Part shown: in pieces, positions 10,116-21,412 of the stretch
Layout: each line of letters opens with the position of its first letter
Numbering within the stretch: the stretch's first letter is position 1
Assembly: GCA_023627715.1 (NCBI GenBank)
Contig: JAMAHW010000034.1
Span: forward strand, 299,625-363,624
DNA length: 64,000 nt
Direction of reading: 5' to 3'
From: Periconia sp. R9002
Taxonomy: Eukaryota; Ascomycota; Dothideomycetes; Pleosporales; Periconiaceae
The notes under the pieces: model-generated
The model's database searches: none
What the model was told of the DNA's origin: nothing
What the model saw: the letters and a program-made list of their open reading frames with translations, nothing else
Position numbers and translations under genes: made by a program

Positions 10116-11228
10116 TTAACCATCCTTATGCTGTTCAACGATATTTTGTCGAGCTGCTGTGCCGTCAATTCGAGTCCTAGGATTGTTGACTTGGCTAGCG
10201 GTGGCAGGGGCCGTGCTCTCTTCTGCTGTAGGGGATGTCTCATCTTCATCAGAGTCGCCGTCGTCATCAGAGTCGTCAGAGTCGTCATCCTCATCAGACT
10301 CGTCACTCCTGTCTGAGTCGTTGTCATCTTCAGCGTCGTTCTCATCTTCAGAGTCTTGAGCATCGTCAGAGCTGTCCTCGTTCTCAGAGTCGTCAGATGT
10401 GTCGTCCATATCTGTGTCCTCATCATCAGGATCCCGAACGACACCCACGGACCGCAGGTGGGTGTAGTTTATATCCAGGTATTCCGACTGGACAAGATGC
10501 CTAGGTGGTCGATAAACACCGTCCCGACTCCAACCTTCAGGGAAAGATCCAAAGCAGTTCCCCTTGTTTGTCGTATGTTTGTCTTCCCCATCATTGAGCT
10601 CCCCGTAAGCGCCGCTGGGGTCTTCAATTGCTCCGTTGATGATAAGCCCCGAACTTGCCCGTTGGAATTGAGAAGAAGTAAGGCTGATGGCAGAAGATAC
10701 CACCGAAGTGCCAACAACGGACTGACGGTTGTTTATTTTCCTCCGTTTGATCTTGCCCTCTTCCTCTGCGCCTTCTGCCTTGCGCTTTGGTACCGACTGG
10801 CCTTGGTAGATTATGTTGCGTGGATATTCTGGGAAGGATTTGTAGAACTTCCGGATATTGTTGTCGTTATTGAGGCGCTTTGAAATCGCCTGTTGTGTTG
10901 CAGTTCCACCGTACCGCTCGACATAGAGATCTGCCACCTTGGAGAGAGGCAGTGGCCCTGCTTCAGTTGACGAAGGCCCGTAGGGGTCGGGCTTGTTGTT
11001 GTCCCGAGTGAACTTTATCCAAGCATATTGCTCATCAGTGTCCTTGACTATGGGGGCATGTTCTGATGGGACGGGATGGTTTGGGTCTGAATTGATGACA
11101 GACCAAGGTGGTGCCGCGTAACCACCATTCGTGGAAGTCACTGGGACATCTTCTTCTGTCTGGCTAGAGTCCTCTGTGTGATTAGACTCTGGGGTGGTGG
11201 ATCGAGAAGTTTGGTCGCTCGTCGACAT
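10116..11228 (-). CDS. uncharacterised protein with TRDNNKPD/RYGG domain, copy B
   Basis: Single exon, 370 residues, ATG at 11228-11226. Family unnamed to me. An Ser/Thr/Glu-rich N-terminus leads into the domain shared with the gene at 1595-3415: WIKFTRDNNKPDPYG, GPL, a V-x-x-L-Y helix, RYGG and TQQAISKR (about residues 65-125), then FPEYPRNIIY and a basic patch KRKAEGAEEEGKIKRRK that could direct it to the nucleus. The C-terminal third contains a very long Asp/Glu/Ser tract (about residues 270-335) that resembles acidic histone-binding or activation regions. The globular C-terminal part of copy A is missing, so B is shorter (370 versus 606 residues). The acidic codons form GAC/GAT/TCA-rich DNA that also keeps other frames open by chance. 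A nuclear, DNA- or chromatin-linked role is plausible but unproven. Confidence 0.75.
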   Translation of the reverse strand: MSTSDQTSRSTTPESNHTEDSSQTEEDVPVTSTNGGYAAPPWSVINSDPNHPVPSEHAPIVKDTDEQYAWIKFTRDNNKPDPYGPSSTEAGPLPLSKVADLYVERYGGTATQQAISKRLNNDNNIRKFYKSFPEYPRNIIYQGQSVPKRKAEGAEEEGKIKRRKINNRQSVVGTSVVSSAISLTSSQFQRASSGLIINGAIEDPSGAYGELNDGEDKHTTNKGNCFGSFPEGWSRDGVYRPPRHLVQSEYLDINYTHLRSVGVVRDPDDEDTDMDDTSDDSENEDSSDDAQDSEDENDAEDDNDSDRSDESDEDDDSDDSDDDGDSDEDETSPTAEESTAPATASQVNNPRTRIDGTAARQNIVEQHKDG

Positions 11229-13878
11229 TTTGATAGAATGGATGGAGTGAATGAGTTGAGAAGGTGACAGTATAGGGTTGATGAAGGAAGTTGGATATAA
11301 ACCAGGTCAAGAATCAATTGGAGACTTGGGTTGTGGCTTTTGATTGTCCGGCAGTTTCTGGTTGAAGGTTGAAAGTCCAAACTGAGCAAGAGTTTATAAA
11401 GTGCTGCTCGTGCCGGGCGGCCAAGCGCGCTGCGGCTGCCTCACTAGCTCGGCCAGCAACGACCACAGCTGTGTGCGAACCACTGCCTATTCCGTTGCTA
11501 ACGGTTATCAAGGCTCCACAATGTTGAGCCTATATGACTAAATAGGTACTATATACCTGAACAATGTCCTCAAAGTCACTCACCTATGTCCGTAGTATTC
11601 CAGAGCAAACGCGTATATGAACAGTGGCATGCATATGAAATGCATGGGTTCTTTCCGTTTTGAGCACACACTGACGAGTAAACAAAGTTGATGCTGTGTG
11701 TCAAGATGCCGCAGATCTACTGCCCTGGTCTTCACGACCACGCCATCTTAAAGGCTCCAACTAGCATGAAAGAATAACTAGCTGATACTTCCAGTTCTGG
11801 GGTTTGAATAATAAAGTGATACACGGAGTAGATGGCCATTTCTGTACCACACTATCCTACGAGTGCTGCCCTTATCGAATTATCATCGTGAACGATAGAA
11901 AGGTTATCACCGGCGTGCTGGATTAAGTGTTGTTTATAGCCCGCTCTAGATCCTTCTTTACGTGCTACGACTCACTGCTATATCGATACTTTCGATGCTT
12001 TGCGTTTGTACTGTCATTTCCTATTCCAGTCCACCCCGGGCGACCTGGTCGACAAGCTTTGATCTTGCTTTATCGGCCTCGCTTCCTGCAGTCCAACTAT
12101 GATGCCCTGGGGGAATCGTCTTTCCCCCCTGACCGGCAAGGGTGAAGATACCCATGAAGGGCGTGGAGGAGATTGTAGATAAACATGGGCATGCACGATA
12201 CATTCCAAGGACGACTCGCCGCCACCACGTCATATACATCCAATGGGAACGATGCCTAGCTTGCACTCCACCCGCACCAACTTGAACCCCCCGAATGCGG
12301 TGATGCGTGAGAAATTTCAGGGGAGCTCCACCGAGCGAAATAGTCACCAGACTACAGTCTGCCATGTCTTGGGTATAGCATCCCCTGTCACTGACATACC
12401 TCGCATGAAAACACTGAGAATGCACTAATCTTTCCCTGCTAGATTTCTCCGCCGTTCTTGTGCTGTTTCTAGGCCACAAGTCGAGCGCGTCGACGCCAAA
12501 ATGTGATGCCCTACTTAAAACGAACGATACGGAGTGAAGCTTTGAGACGGGAAAAGCCGTAAAACGCACGCGGAGGAGGCATTTCAAATGTAGTAATGAT
12601 ACGGATATCGTTATAAGAGACAGGCGGCGGATATTTTGGCATTGCTCTTCACCTGAGATCGTCGCGTTCAATGTCATCTTCTCTGTGTTCACCCGCTTGA
12701 GGAGAAACGACAGTCAACACCCGTGATGTAGATTCGTCCGTACAAACACTGATCGAGCACAATTTGCTTTCTAAAAACTTTGAATCATTTCTGCCTTGGC
12801 CGTGACCTTGCTGTTGTAATGGAAATCTTGCTTCTGTGCGGCTGGTCTATCGTCAGTGGTTATCGGCGACGATAGCACCGTCCAGGAAATGGGTAGCCAG
12901 CCCTCGGCCCTAGGTCATCCCTAGTTCCCGAACAACCGTTTAATACCCTTAAAACCGAGAATGACAGCATGATGGGACATGGTAATGAGAGTTACCAGAT
13001 CCAGATACCAGCACGCTCGGTGGGCACTTTGCACCAAGTTCCTGGGTTATTGCGGCGTGCAGATATAATCTTGTAGATAATATCCATTGATGGTCCTGCT
13101 TCAGTCGCACGTTGTAGGTAACCATCGTAGATACCTCATCGAAATGTCGAAATGCGAGGCCGACGCCCTTTCTGGCCTGGCAGAGAATATAGGTGAAGTA
13201 GAGCGGATGCTCTGGTGCCTTGACACAGAAAAGGATTTCTTAGCCATAACAACGAGGAAGGTCCCGAATATATCCTTTTCTGCTTCAATGTTGCTCTTGC
13301 ATGTTTGAGACCTCTTGACTACATTGTTTGCAAGTACAGATCATGTGCTATGGATACTATCCTTGATTCTACAACACGAGGCTCAGGCCTTCACACATTG
13401 ATAAGACTTTGTCAATTCTCCAGACGCATGTGTTTAATCCCCGTGCTGTCATGAATGTTCAAAGATTCGTTTTAGATCACATGCTCGCCCTCTTTGGTAC
13501 ATCAATCGATTAAAAGTGTCGGATTTTGGACACATGACACATGTATTTCCATCAAACGGACAGATGGACGTCTCCACAGGAGAATATGCGATACAGCTCA
13601 TTCGCTGGAAAGTCCTTCCGCTGGTTCCGAACCATGCCACTTTCACTGGTCGGTGATTAAGCTAACTTTCAGCACGCAGCGCTAGCATGGTCGCTAAACC
13701 CCCGTGCGGATAGCCACTGAGGTATTTGGCTTAGCACAGGATGGATAGCGCGGGGTCGCTCCTTCCTTCAGTCAAGGTAGCACACATCAATCACGAAGTC
13801 TGGGACAGCTCTTCGCTTCTTTTCGACTATGTTATACGTAACTTAAAAGATAACTTAAAAGACTTCATATTACACGTC
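11229..13878. other. intergenic, possibly with decayed coding sequence
   Basis: 2.6 kb without a supported gene. The minus strand is open for 223 codons at 12021-12692 and other frames are open over 12014-12450, which is long for random sequence, but the amino acid mix (Arg, Ser, His, Cys, Trp) is typical of a wrong frame and I recognise no family. The right end is the promoter of the transporter at 13879. An ATG at 13741 is in frame with that transporter but would add a non-conserved extension of 46 residues. Confidence 0.4.
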
Positions 13879-15425
13879 ATGAGCAATCAAGCTGCTACGT
13901 CTACTGACACGAGGTCCGGTGCGCAAGCATCAATTCCTCTTACCATTCTATCGTCAACAAATCAGCAACTTGGAAATACTGAAGAGTCGGCGTCGCGTAG
14001 TATATTCTCAGATCAAACTCCAAGTTTGTCACCGGTTGACGGTGGTTATGCAGCTTGGCGTTTGCTCCTTGCTGCTTTCGTATTCGAAGCATTACTGTGG
14101 GGATTTCCGCTGTCTTTCGGCGTCTTCCAGGAGTACTACTCCCAGCTCCCCGAGTTCGAGCACAATCGTTTCGTCTCGGCCATAGGTACAACGGCTTCGG
14201 GTATCTCGTATCTCGGAGCGCCCATAGTGGCGCCTATTATTCGACGCTGGGCGCCATACCGGGTACAGATGATCTGGACCGGGTGGCCGCTCTGTATTGC
14301 GGGGCTGGTGGCAGGGAGTTTCGCCAATACGCTAGGGACACTTCTATCAACGCAAGGAGTCCTGTATGGGATTGGCTTTACCATCTTCTATTATCCGATC
14401 CTGTCAATGGTAGACGAATTCTGGATACGAAGAAGAGGAATGGCTTATGGGCTGCTGTGCAGCGCGTCTGGTGCTTCCGGTGCCGTCACACCGATCATAG
14501 TGCAGCAATTGCTTCATAAATATGGATACAAGACGACACTCAGGATCTTTGCTGTGGCCATGGCGATCCTTACTGGTCCGCTAATCCCGCTGCTCCAAGG
14601 TCGCCTCAAGCACCAGCGAACGATCAATCTTAGAACAGATTGGAGCTTTCTCAAGAAGCGTTTATTTTGGACATACAGCATGAGCAATATATTCATGGGA
14701 CTAGGATACTTCTTCCCTGCAGTGTTTTTACCGTCATATGCGACATTGACCGGTTTAGGAGAGTCCAGCAGCGCCCTTTTGCTGACATTGATGAGTGTTG
14801 CACAGGTCGCCGGTCAGTTCGTTTTTGGATACTTGTCAGACAAGAAAGTGCCGCTGAACGCATTACTCAGTGCGTCGTCGCTCACGGCGGCAATCGCGAC
14901 TTTGAGCCTCTGGGGTCTGGCGCGTTCCATGCTGCCCCTTGCTTTTTTTGCAGTGCTGTACGGATTTTTCGCAGCGGGATGTGAGTACTCCATTCAAAAA
15001 CAATGTCGGGGAACATCACTCGGCGCATCCCAGCGATTCTTATTCCAATGTCATGCATAGTTGATGATATCTACTGACTTGTAAACTTGATTCTAGATAC
15101 TGCATTGTGGGCAAGAATGTTCGTATTTGCTACATCCTCAGCGGGGTAACTCCCCGAATCTTTTTCGGTCATCAATACTGATTTGGGCAGGGTAACGACG
15201 ATTAGTGAGGAGCCGTCAGCCTCGCAAGCCATGTTTGGATTGTTCTGCGCCGGCAAGGGCATCGGCAACATCTTGACTAGCCCAATCAGCGCCGGACTGA
15301 TGAAATGGTCGACCCCGTCTTCCGAATATGGACACGGAACATACCAGGCCCTCGTCATTTTCTCCGGTGTTTGCTTGCTGACGAGCACGGCCACCATGAG
15401 CACGGCATATATTAAACAAAGTTGA
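13879..15425 (+). CDS. MFS transporter, monocarboxylate-transporter-like
   Basis: Three exons: 13879-14980, 15097-15145 and 15191-15425 (introns of 116 and 45 nt), giving 461 residues. The frame is kept through both joins: GYTALWARMFVFATSSAG then VTTISEEPSASQAMFGLF. A hydrophilic N-terminus of about 55 residues leads to PVDGGYAAWRLLLAAF, the classic D-G-G-Y entry into the first segment of fungal MCT-like carriers. About twelve hydrophobic segments follow, with a GRLKHQR-type cytoplasmic loop in the middle and a K-G-I-G-N-I-L motif in segment 11. It should sit in the plasma membrane and move a monocarboxylate, polyol or small metabolite; the substrate is unknown. I start it at the ATG at 13879 (MSNQAATS); the ATG at 13741 is an alternative. 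The second intron is near the lower size limit. Confidence 0.87.
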
Positions 15426-15655
15426 ACCAAGCTTTGCACACTGCATTTTGTCTGGCTGGGGAAACTCTCCTCAGCTATCTCATGCAGGCAACCGCCAAAG
15501 TAGCGTAAGTGCATAGATCGGTGTGAGCCATTGTACTTTGTGAAACAACCACTTTCCATGTTCTCTGCTCTTACTATTCCTTATCACATTGTTCAAATAG
15601 CCTTCCCAACCTCAATTAACAGATCTATACTCTCGACCTACAAGACTCTGCAAAA

Positions 15656-16250
15656 ATGTTTTCATCCTTGCCTCGCGCCATTGTCCGGGCTCGCGTCCTT
15701 CGCAGACCATTCGCCTTCCGGTTCACCCCACGAAGCTATGCTGCGCACTCAACACTATCAACACCTCATACTTCCGAGAGAGACAGAATTTCTCGGATTC
15801 CTTCTTTGAGTGATGTTTCGGATGCGCAACCATGGGACCCGAAACTGTATTTCGCAGAGATCAAGAAGCACGTACACCGTGAGCGGGCACGTGGTTCTCC
15901 TATTAAGCTGGAACCCCATGTAGGGTCATCTCTCCTTGTTGTTTAAACACCTCATGTTCGCACAGTCACTGGATCGGTACCAAGCTTACCACCATTTCAC
16001 TGTTCAGGATCACGGCCTCATCATCACCACAGAGACCGGGAACTACGCCCTGATAAGCAACCCTTTGACCGGTTGGATCTGGTTGCGCACGCCTGATAAA
16101 TTACATCGAGCTTTCGGTTGGGATGCTGGTGAAGGATGGTATGATATTTGTGATGGGGAGTCATTGTCCACCTTACTTGGACCTGTGCTTGGTTCCGACT
16201 TCGAGCCTTCTGTTGCACTTCATCCCGGTGTCTATTGTTTTCGACGCTGA
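15656..16250 (+). CDS. small hypothetical protein, probably mitochondrial
   Basis: Two exons, 15656-15919 and 15966-16250, joined across a 46-nt intron (GTAGGG...CACAG, phase 0), giving 182 residues. The start context CAAAAATG is good. The first 30 residues (MFSSLPRAIVRARVLRRPFAF) are rich in Arg, Ser and hydrophobics with no acidic residue, typical of a mitochondrial presequence. The C-terminal half is compact and aromatic (YHHFTVQDHGLIITTETGNY, TGWIWLRTPDK, GWDAGEGWYDI), suggesting a small beta-rich domain. I do not recognise the family. It follows the transporter tail-to-head by 230 bp with no sign of a functional link. Confidence 0.65.
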
Positions 16251-16643
16251 ACACACATCTTACCTTGGTTCGCCATAAGGAGTTATAGTACTGTATTTCG
16301 GGATGTTAATATATGGCCTTCTTTCGTTTACATCGCCTCTAGTTTAAGACCACGTGACTATGTGACCCTGCGACTTTAATTACATTCCCTTGCAACCCAA
16401 TAACTAATTAGATTGCTGGCGATAGCGAAACATATTCAAGCCAGGAGACAAAATATACACAAATCATAGTCCACTCATGCAGATTATAAGCACGTATCAC
16501 ACCACTGTCGGGAACAAAGTAAAACGAACAAGAAACGAGTTACATTTAATGAGTACAAAATTCAACAGAAGGTGAACACGCAAATAGCGCGCATGTACAG
16601 CAACATTTCAATTATTGCTAAAGCAAAATAAGGCACTATCTCA
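16251..16643. other. intergenic, convergent 3' flanks
   Basis: About 390 bp between two convergent genes. AT-rich, as expected for two 3' ends. Nothing else seen. Confidence 0.5.
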
Positions 16644-18218
16644 CTAAGCAGCACCTCTAGGCTTCATGATCTTGGGGATGCCAGCAATCGCCCAAGAACT
16701 TGTGGAGCTTCTATCGCTCTTGGTACTGCGTCGCGATGTATCAGATGGCGTGCGACACGTCAGGACTGATTCAGGGGATGCAAGCGACGCCAAAGACAGA
16801 TGCATTTCATCCGCAAGCTTACCAAGCAGATGAATCTCATCCCGCACAGGATCCTCTACATCATCATCCAGAGCCTCGCGCAGCACTTGAACCTTATCGT
16901 ACTGTTCGGCCATGGTCTTCAAATCCGGCTTGAGAATGTCATTCAGCTGCACTCCAATGCCAGCCAACGCGGACGATTCCTGAACGAGACGCTTAGTGAC
17001 CCGCACACAGCGCTCGTAAAAGACACGCAGCGGCACCAACTCACTAAGAACGGTATTTTGAATCTTTTCGGTCTGGGCGCGCTGCGCAGACAAGACGTTC
17101 AAGCGGTTCGTAGCGGCGGCGGTTTGGCCCTCCACACGGTCAATCACATCGTTGAAGATTTCTAGGATCCGCTCGTGCTCTTCCTCCAGCGATTCAATCA
17201 GAGCGTCTTTTTCCCTCTCCCGCTCTTCCGCCCCAGCCAAAAGTTTCTCCAGCTCTTCAATCTGATACTGCTTTAGATCGATGATGGTCGCGGTTTTGGA
17301 CGCACCATCAGCAATCTGCGAGCGAAGCGCGCTGTTTTCGTCGAACAGGCGAGCATATTCCAATTTGTGCTGCGCGCACTCTTCCTGCAGGCGGAGGATG
17401 AGAAGCTTGTTCTCTTCGATCATGACTTGCTTGGTTTTCGAAGCATTCAGCTTATCTTCCAGCTTCGTGACATCCGCCTTTGTAGTTTCGAAGAGCTTGT
17501 GGTAGAAGTCCCTGCTATTGACGGCCAGCTGTAGATCCTGAAGGCGCTGTTCGTGGTCTTCGGGCAGGTTCTTCACTGCTTCCTCAGCTTCTCGTAGCTT
17601 TTTCTCGAGGTCTGCGATTTTTTCTTGGTAGTTGGATTCGCGGGCTTCGCTGTCTTCAGCACGCGTCGTGAGACGATCATTCTCCTTGGAGGCTCTATGA
17701 GCTATCAGCTCCTGCTTATCCAACTTCTTCTCCAGTTCCGCGATTTGAGCATGGTAGGCGGCTTCGCGCGCCTCGTTCTCTTCAGTGCGCTTGATGAGAG
17801 CCTCGTGCGCTTTCGAGAGCTGGATTTCCAATTCTGCAACTTTGGATTCGCTCGTGCGCTCGCGCTGCTTCGTCGGATCAAGATGCTTTCGAGAGGCCAA
17901 GTTCAGCTCTACGCGGGGTTTGTCTGATTTCTGGGAAGTATTGTCTAAGATTTCAGAGTCATCATCGGATGCTTCAGACTCAGTGTCCGTGTCTTCAATG
18001 GACTCATCGCTATCTCCGTCCTCGCTGTCTTCGTCACCACTGTCCTCAGATTCGGTCTCAGATTCGGTCTCCTCATCATCGCTATCCACTTCAAAGCTAT
18101 GCGATTCCTGATTGCGCTTCTGCGTACGTTTAAGCTCCGGGTGACGTGCCTGCACGTCACCGGTCGTAGCATCGGGGGAGGCTAGACCCATCGTCTTGTG
18201 TTCTGGTTTGATCACCAT
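16644..18218 (-). CDS. acidic coiled-coil protein
   Basis: Single exon. The preferred start ATG at 18218-18216 (MVIKPEHKTMG) gives 524 residues; an in-frame ATG at 18359 would add 47 residues that look like leader sequence. Order of parts: a short basic start, a very acidic Asp/Glu/Ser/Thr region (about residues 47-95), a long coiled coil (about 120-360) with heptad Leu spacing, a helical region (to about 470) and a Ser/Thr/Arg tail ending SWAIAGIPKIMKPRGAA. Within the coil, a unit containing EARE-x-x-Y-x-x-x-IA(E/D)LEKKL occurs twice, about 48 residues apart. No enzymatic motif, membrane segment or signal peptide. Such proteins usually act as scaffolds or cytoskeletal and organelle tethers; no specific role can be assigned. 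Confidence 0.75.
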   Translation of the reverse strand: MVIKPEHKTMGLASPDATTGDVQARHPELKRTQKRNQESHSFEVDSDDEETESETESEDSGDEDSEDGDSDESIEDTDTESEASDDDSEILDNTSQKSDKPRVELNLASRKHLDPTKQRERTSESKVAELEIQLSKAHEALIKRTEENEAREAAYHAQIAELEKKLDKQELIAHRASKENDRLTTRAEDSEARESNYQEKIADLEKKLREAEEAVKNLPEDHEQRLQDLQLAVNSRDFYHKLFETTKADVTKLEDKLNASKTKQVMIEENKLLILRLQEECAQHKLEYARLFDENSALRSQIADGASKTATIIDLKQYQIEELEKLLAGAEEREREKDALIESLEEEHERILEIFNDVIDRVEGQTAAATNRLNVLSAQRAQTEKIQNTVLSELVPLRVFYERCVRVTKRLVQESSALAGIGVQLNDILKPDLKTMAEQYDKVQVLREALDDDVEDPVRDEIHLLGKLADEMHLSLASLASPESVLTCRTPSDTSRRSTKSDRSSTSSWAIAGIPKIMKPRGAA

Positions 18219-18856
18219 CTTCAAATACAAGGATGTTACGAAGCGATTTTCTATATCTCTTCGAAGAAATCGGTGGATTGGAGATGATGAAGTGGTTCTG
18301 ACGGAAGAATTGTCCTGGAGGGGCGGTGGGAAGCAAATGTTTATACTGGCGTCCACCATTGTGTGCGTCTAAGATTGCTCCGAACTTGCATTGTGGGATT
18401 ACATTGTTGATGAGGCAACTGTCTTTGTTCGGTGTCCAAGCAATCATCATTCCCCTCCATTGTACATTTTTCGCGTATGCATTTGACGTGATTTAACCTC
18501 ACTTGAAATAGCTTTGTTAAGAGCTTCGCAATACAATAGCAGAAACGACGCGTTGTTGTAACAAGGTCATCGATGTTCCAATGCACTCGACACCTTGTAT
18601 GGCTGAGCGTTTGCCTTCATGCTCTGTTACCAACATACACAATATTTTGGTGTTCGATCACTGGGTTAAGCACAAATAAGTGTTGACAATAGGTCAGCGC
18701 GTGGTATCAGCAAGAGATAAAACGCCTTCTCGTTTACCTAGACTATGCTTTACTGTAGAATGACCGTCGATGTATCCGTCTCTTAACAAGGAACAAAGCA
18801 GCTAACCAGTAGATCTATCCGCTATCATTATCACGTGTAACAAACATCTTGTGATT
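18219..18856. other. intergenic; promoter of the coiled-coil gene
   Basis: 5' flank of the coiled-coil gene (its possible N-terminal extension covers 18219-18359) and 3' flank of the DUF1996 gene. No other gene seen. Confidence 0.5.
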
Positions 18857-20218
18857 TTACATGTTCCCATCATTAATTTCAACGCCGCCCGGCAGTGTTT
18901 CCAACCCTGCAGCAATGTTAGTGGGTCCTCAGTACACAATATGAGAAACTTACAGCCCTCTCCATCAACGTCTTCCTTCACGGTCTGCGCAATGCGGCAA
19001 TTCATGGCTTCTTCATCAGTCTGTCTCGCCAGTTCCTTGCACCTATCGTTATCACAACGCGCATTCAACGCACGCTGAAGCGAATCGCCTTTCCATCCAA
19101 AAAGGTAGTCTCCGTGATTTCCATGGCCAGTACTGTTCAGGCATTAGCTTCCCACTCTTGTATATTCCGGGTTGATGGATTCGCGGAACTTACGCATCCC
19201 CCATTGAAAATACCAAAGGCTGCGACCCGTCTTCCGGCCACAATTCCGGATCGTTAAACGGCGTCGTATCGAAAATGACCTCGTACATCACCTGCGGCAG
19301 GTGCACGGGATGCGTCTCGGGACATTTGCCTCGCTGTTGCTCAGGTGTGTATGGGCGGTTGATCACCGGGTCAGCGTAGGGCTCGAAGGGGATCAATGGG
19401 TACGAGACGTGGGACTGATGATCAGGCGAGTCGAGGTTCTTTCCGTCCCAGCAAGTAGGGAATGTGACTAGGTATATCTTAGCTATTGATAGAAGATGGA
19501 TGGATGCAGATTTCACCTTGTGTTCGAATACCACCTTCACACTGGCGAGAGGGCAGACTCGTTGTGTCGTTGCCTGTGCAAGGAGCTCCGCCGAAGGGGT
19601 TCTGGTTCTTGTAGAGGCAGCGGTGGCAGATACCACGGGACTCTCCGGTAGTGTTTCTCAGCATCGGGTTACCGGCTAACATTCTAAACCCCTTCATCAC
19701 GTTTCTATTAGTTTCGGTAGTAACGGAAGGGTGATGAACTTACGGGAGCAAAAGCAGTCACGTTGCTAACCCCATCATAGGGAGGGATGTAGTACACAGT
19801 CATACCTCCATTCTGGTGCAACCCTTCATTTGACACTTGCTTGATGCGCTTGTACGTGCCATTTCGCGCGCGAAAGTACAGCGCTGCGGTCCAGTAATTG
19901 GAGAAATCTGCGGTGCGGCGTTAACCACGTGTTGCTCGGAACACAAGATTGATTGATGGGCAATGAGGTACCTTCGCTGTAAGTGCAACTCGTGCACGTT
20001 GACTTGTTCACTAAATCGTACTCTACTGGCTTCATCTCCGCCTGGAACGAATTTCCACCCACAATTTGATGTGTATGCGGCGAGCCGATGAGGCCGGGAT
20101 TTACAAGCGGATCCAGGCGCTCCACCGTGAGCTGAGAACACGCGAAGCGCATCATGTGCGCTACTTGCGCTTTCGCTAGGCCCGCGGCCGCGAGAATTTG
20201 GAGGACTTGGATGCGCAT
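18857..20218 (-). CDS. secreted DUF1996-domain protein
   Basis: Six exons by hand: 20218-19972, 19907-19744, 19691-19517, 19467-19194, 19132-18954 and 18906-18857; introns of 64, 52, 49, 61 and 47 nt; 362 residues. The joined protein follows the DUF1996 order closely. It starts with signal-peptide-like [19 protein letters not shown], then [119 protein letters not shown] and [18 protein letters not shown]. It ends WLETLPG plus a short tail. The domain is common in secreted fungal proteins of unknown activity. Conserved Cys and His residues (CTSC, HTHQ, CWDG, CPETHP) suggest disulfides and a metal or carbohydrate site, which is inference. No GPI anchor signal is seen. Confidence 0.9.
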
Positions 20219-21412
20219 GGTCGGGGTAGCTCTACTGCGTGAGGCTTACCGATGTAAGATTGTGATGTAGATGTACCACCAAGTTTTTCTCCGACAGCGA
20301 GGTCGAGTCAGTATAATATACTGTGGTAATTCTATTGCTGTAATTGCCGCTTCACCAAGCCTTGGGCAACAATTTGGGATGCTGTGTGTTGGGAAGATCG
20401 CTATCTCAAGTGAGTTTGGTTGGTGTCACAAGCAATCAATATTAGTGAAAGGACAGGCATCTGCGAATTAGCCGGCAAATGCTCTACGTATAACCTGGTA
20501 GAAAATAGACCACAGATATGAAATCGAACCCAAGAAATTATAATATTTACTTTGGTGCAAAAATGATAACATTCTAATTGGTTTACTCTCTTATCGCAGG
20601 AGCCCAGTAATGCTGAATAGGCGGTTGCTTTGATTGTCTGGAGTACCTCGACATCTCTATATGACATGGCAAAAATAGGCAGTGGGGTCTTCGTACAAAT
20701 CTGCCACATTGAGAGTTCTTCGCACACATGGAGGTGGCATGCCTTTTGCTCTATCTAGATATCTCGTAACACGTCCAGTTGAACGTCAAATTACATCTAG
20801 CTGGAGGTGAACTTTGCGCTACCACGACGGAAAATAGTTAATACTCGTGATTTTCTCTCTCTCTTTCACAGAGGCCGCTTTAAAGAAGGTTGGGCTGGCG
20901 CTGAGTTCAATATAGTGCTCGATTTGTTGGTTGGTGTGTCCATGAATCACAAAGCAAGAAAAGTTACATTTGAAGAAGCACGTGTTATTTTATTGTATAT
21001 TGTACAAATTCGTTTCATGGTTTGTAACGTTTCAGCTCTAAACATGTCCGGATCAAACGTTCCATCGTATCTCTGTAATAGGGGAACCCAGAGTACCCCT
21101 AATAGCTATGCTGAAAGAAAAAACGGAAGACATCATGCAGTATGCCATCAAGAGGGAATCTAAACAAAGGAGAGTAAAAGGGTATAATGCGCCAAACCAA
21201 ATGCAATACATCATAAAACCCAACAAGGGAAGATGAGTACTCCGAGAATGCAATACAGGAAACTTTAACGACCACCACCATCTAATGGTATTGGGTATAG
21301 CCCTATTGCGTGATTGATTGTTTGACCATAGGTGGTCATGGGGCGTTTGCCTATAAGGTAGGGCATGTGTATAAACGCACAACCGTCACTCAGAAGACAT
21401 CCTCCCCCTCAA
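20219..21412. other. intergenic, no gene seen
   Basis: Holds the DUF1996 promoter and the 3' flank of the minus-strand membrane protein. Open frames (for example 20807-21163 plus) have no family resemblance or splice support. A GC-flanked element near 21080 (GGGGAACCCAGAGTACCCC) stands out in the AT-rich background but I cannot name it. Confidence 0.5.

Noticed and set aside
10128..10504. Several plus-strand frames opposite the acidic tract of the copy B gene
   Set aside because: The Asp/Glu/Ser codons make a repetitive sequence whose complement is open in all frames; residues are Ser-only or His/Arg-only and look like shadows.
13741..13878. Upstream in-frame ATG for the MCT-like transporter
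   Set aside because: Adds 46 residues with AT-rich codons just before a better-placed start (MSNQAATS); family N-termini are usually short. Kept only as an alternative.
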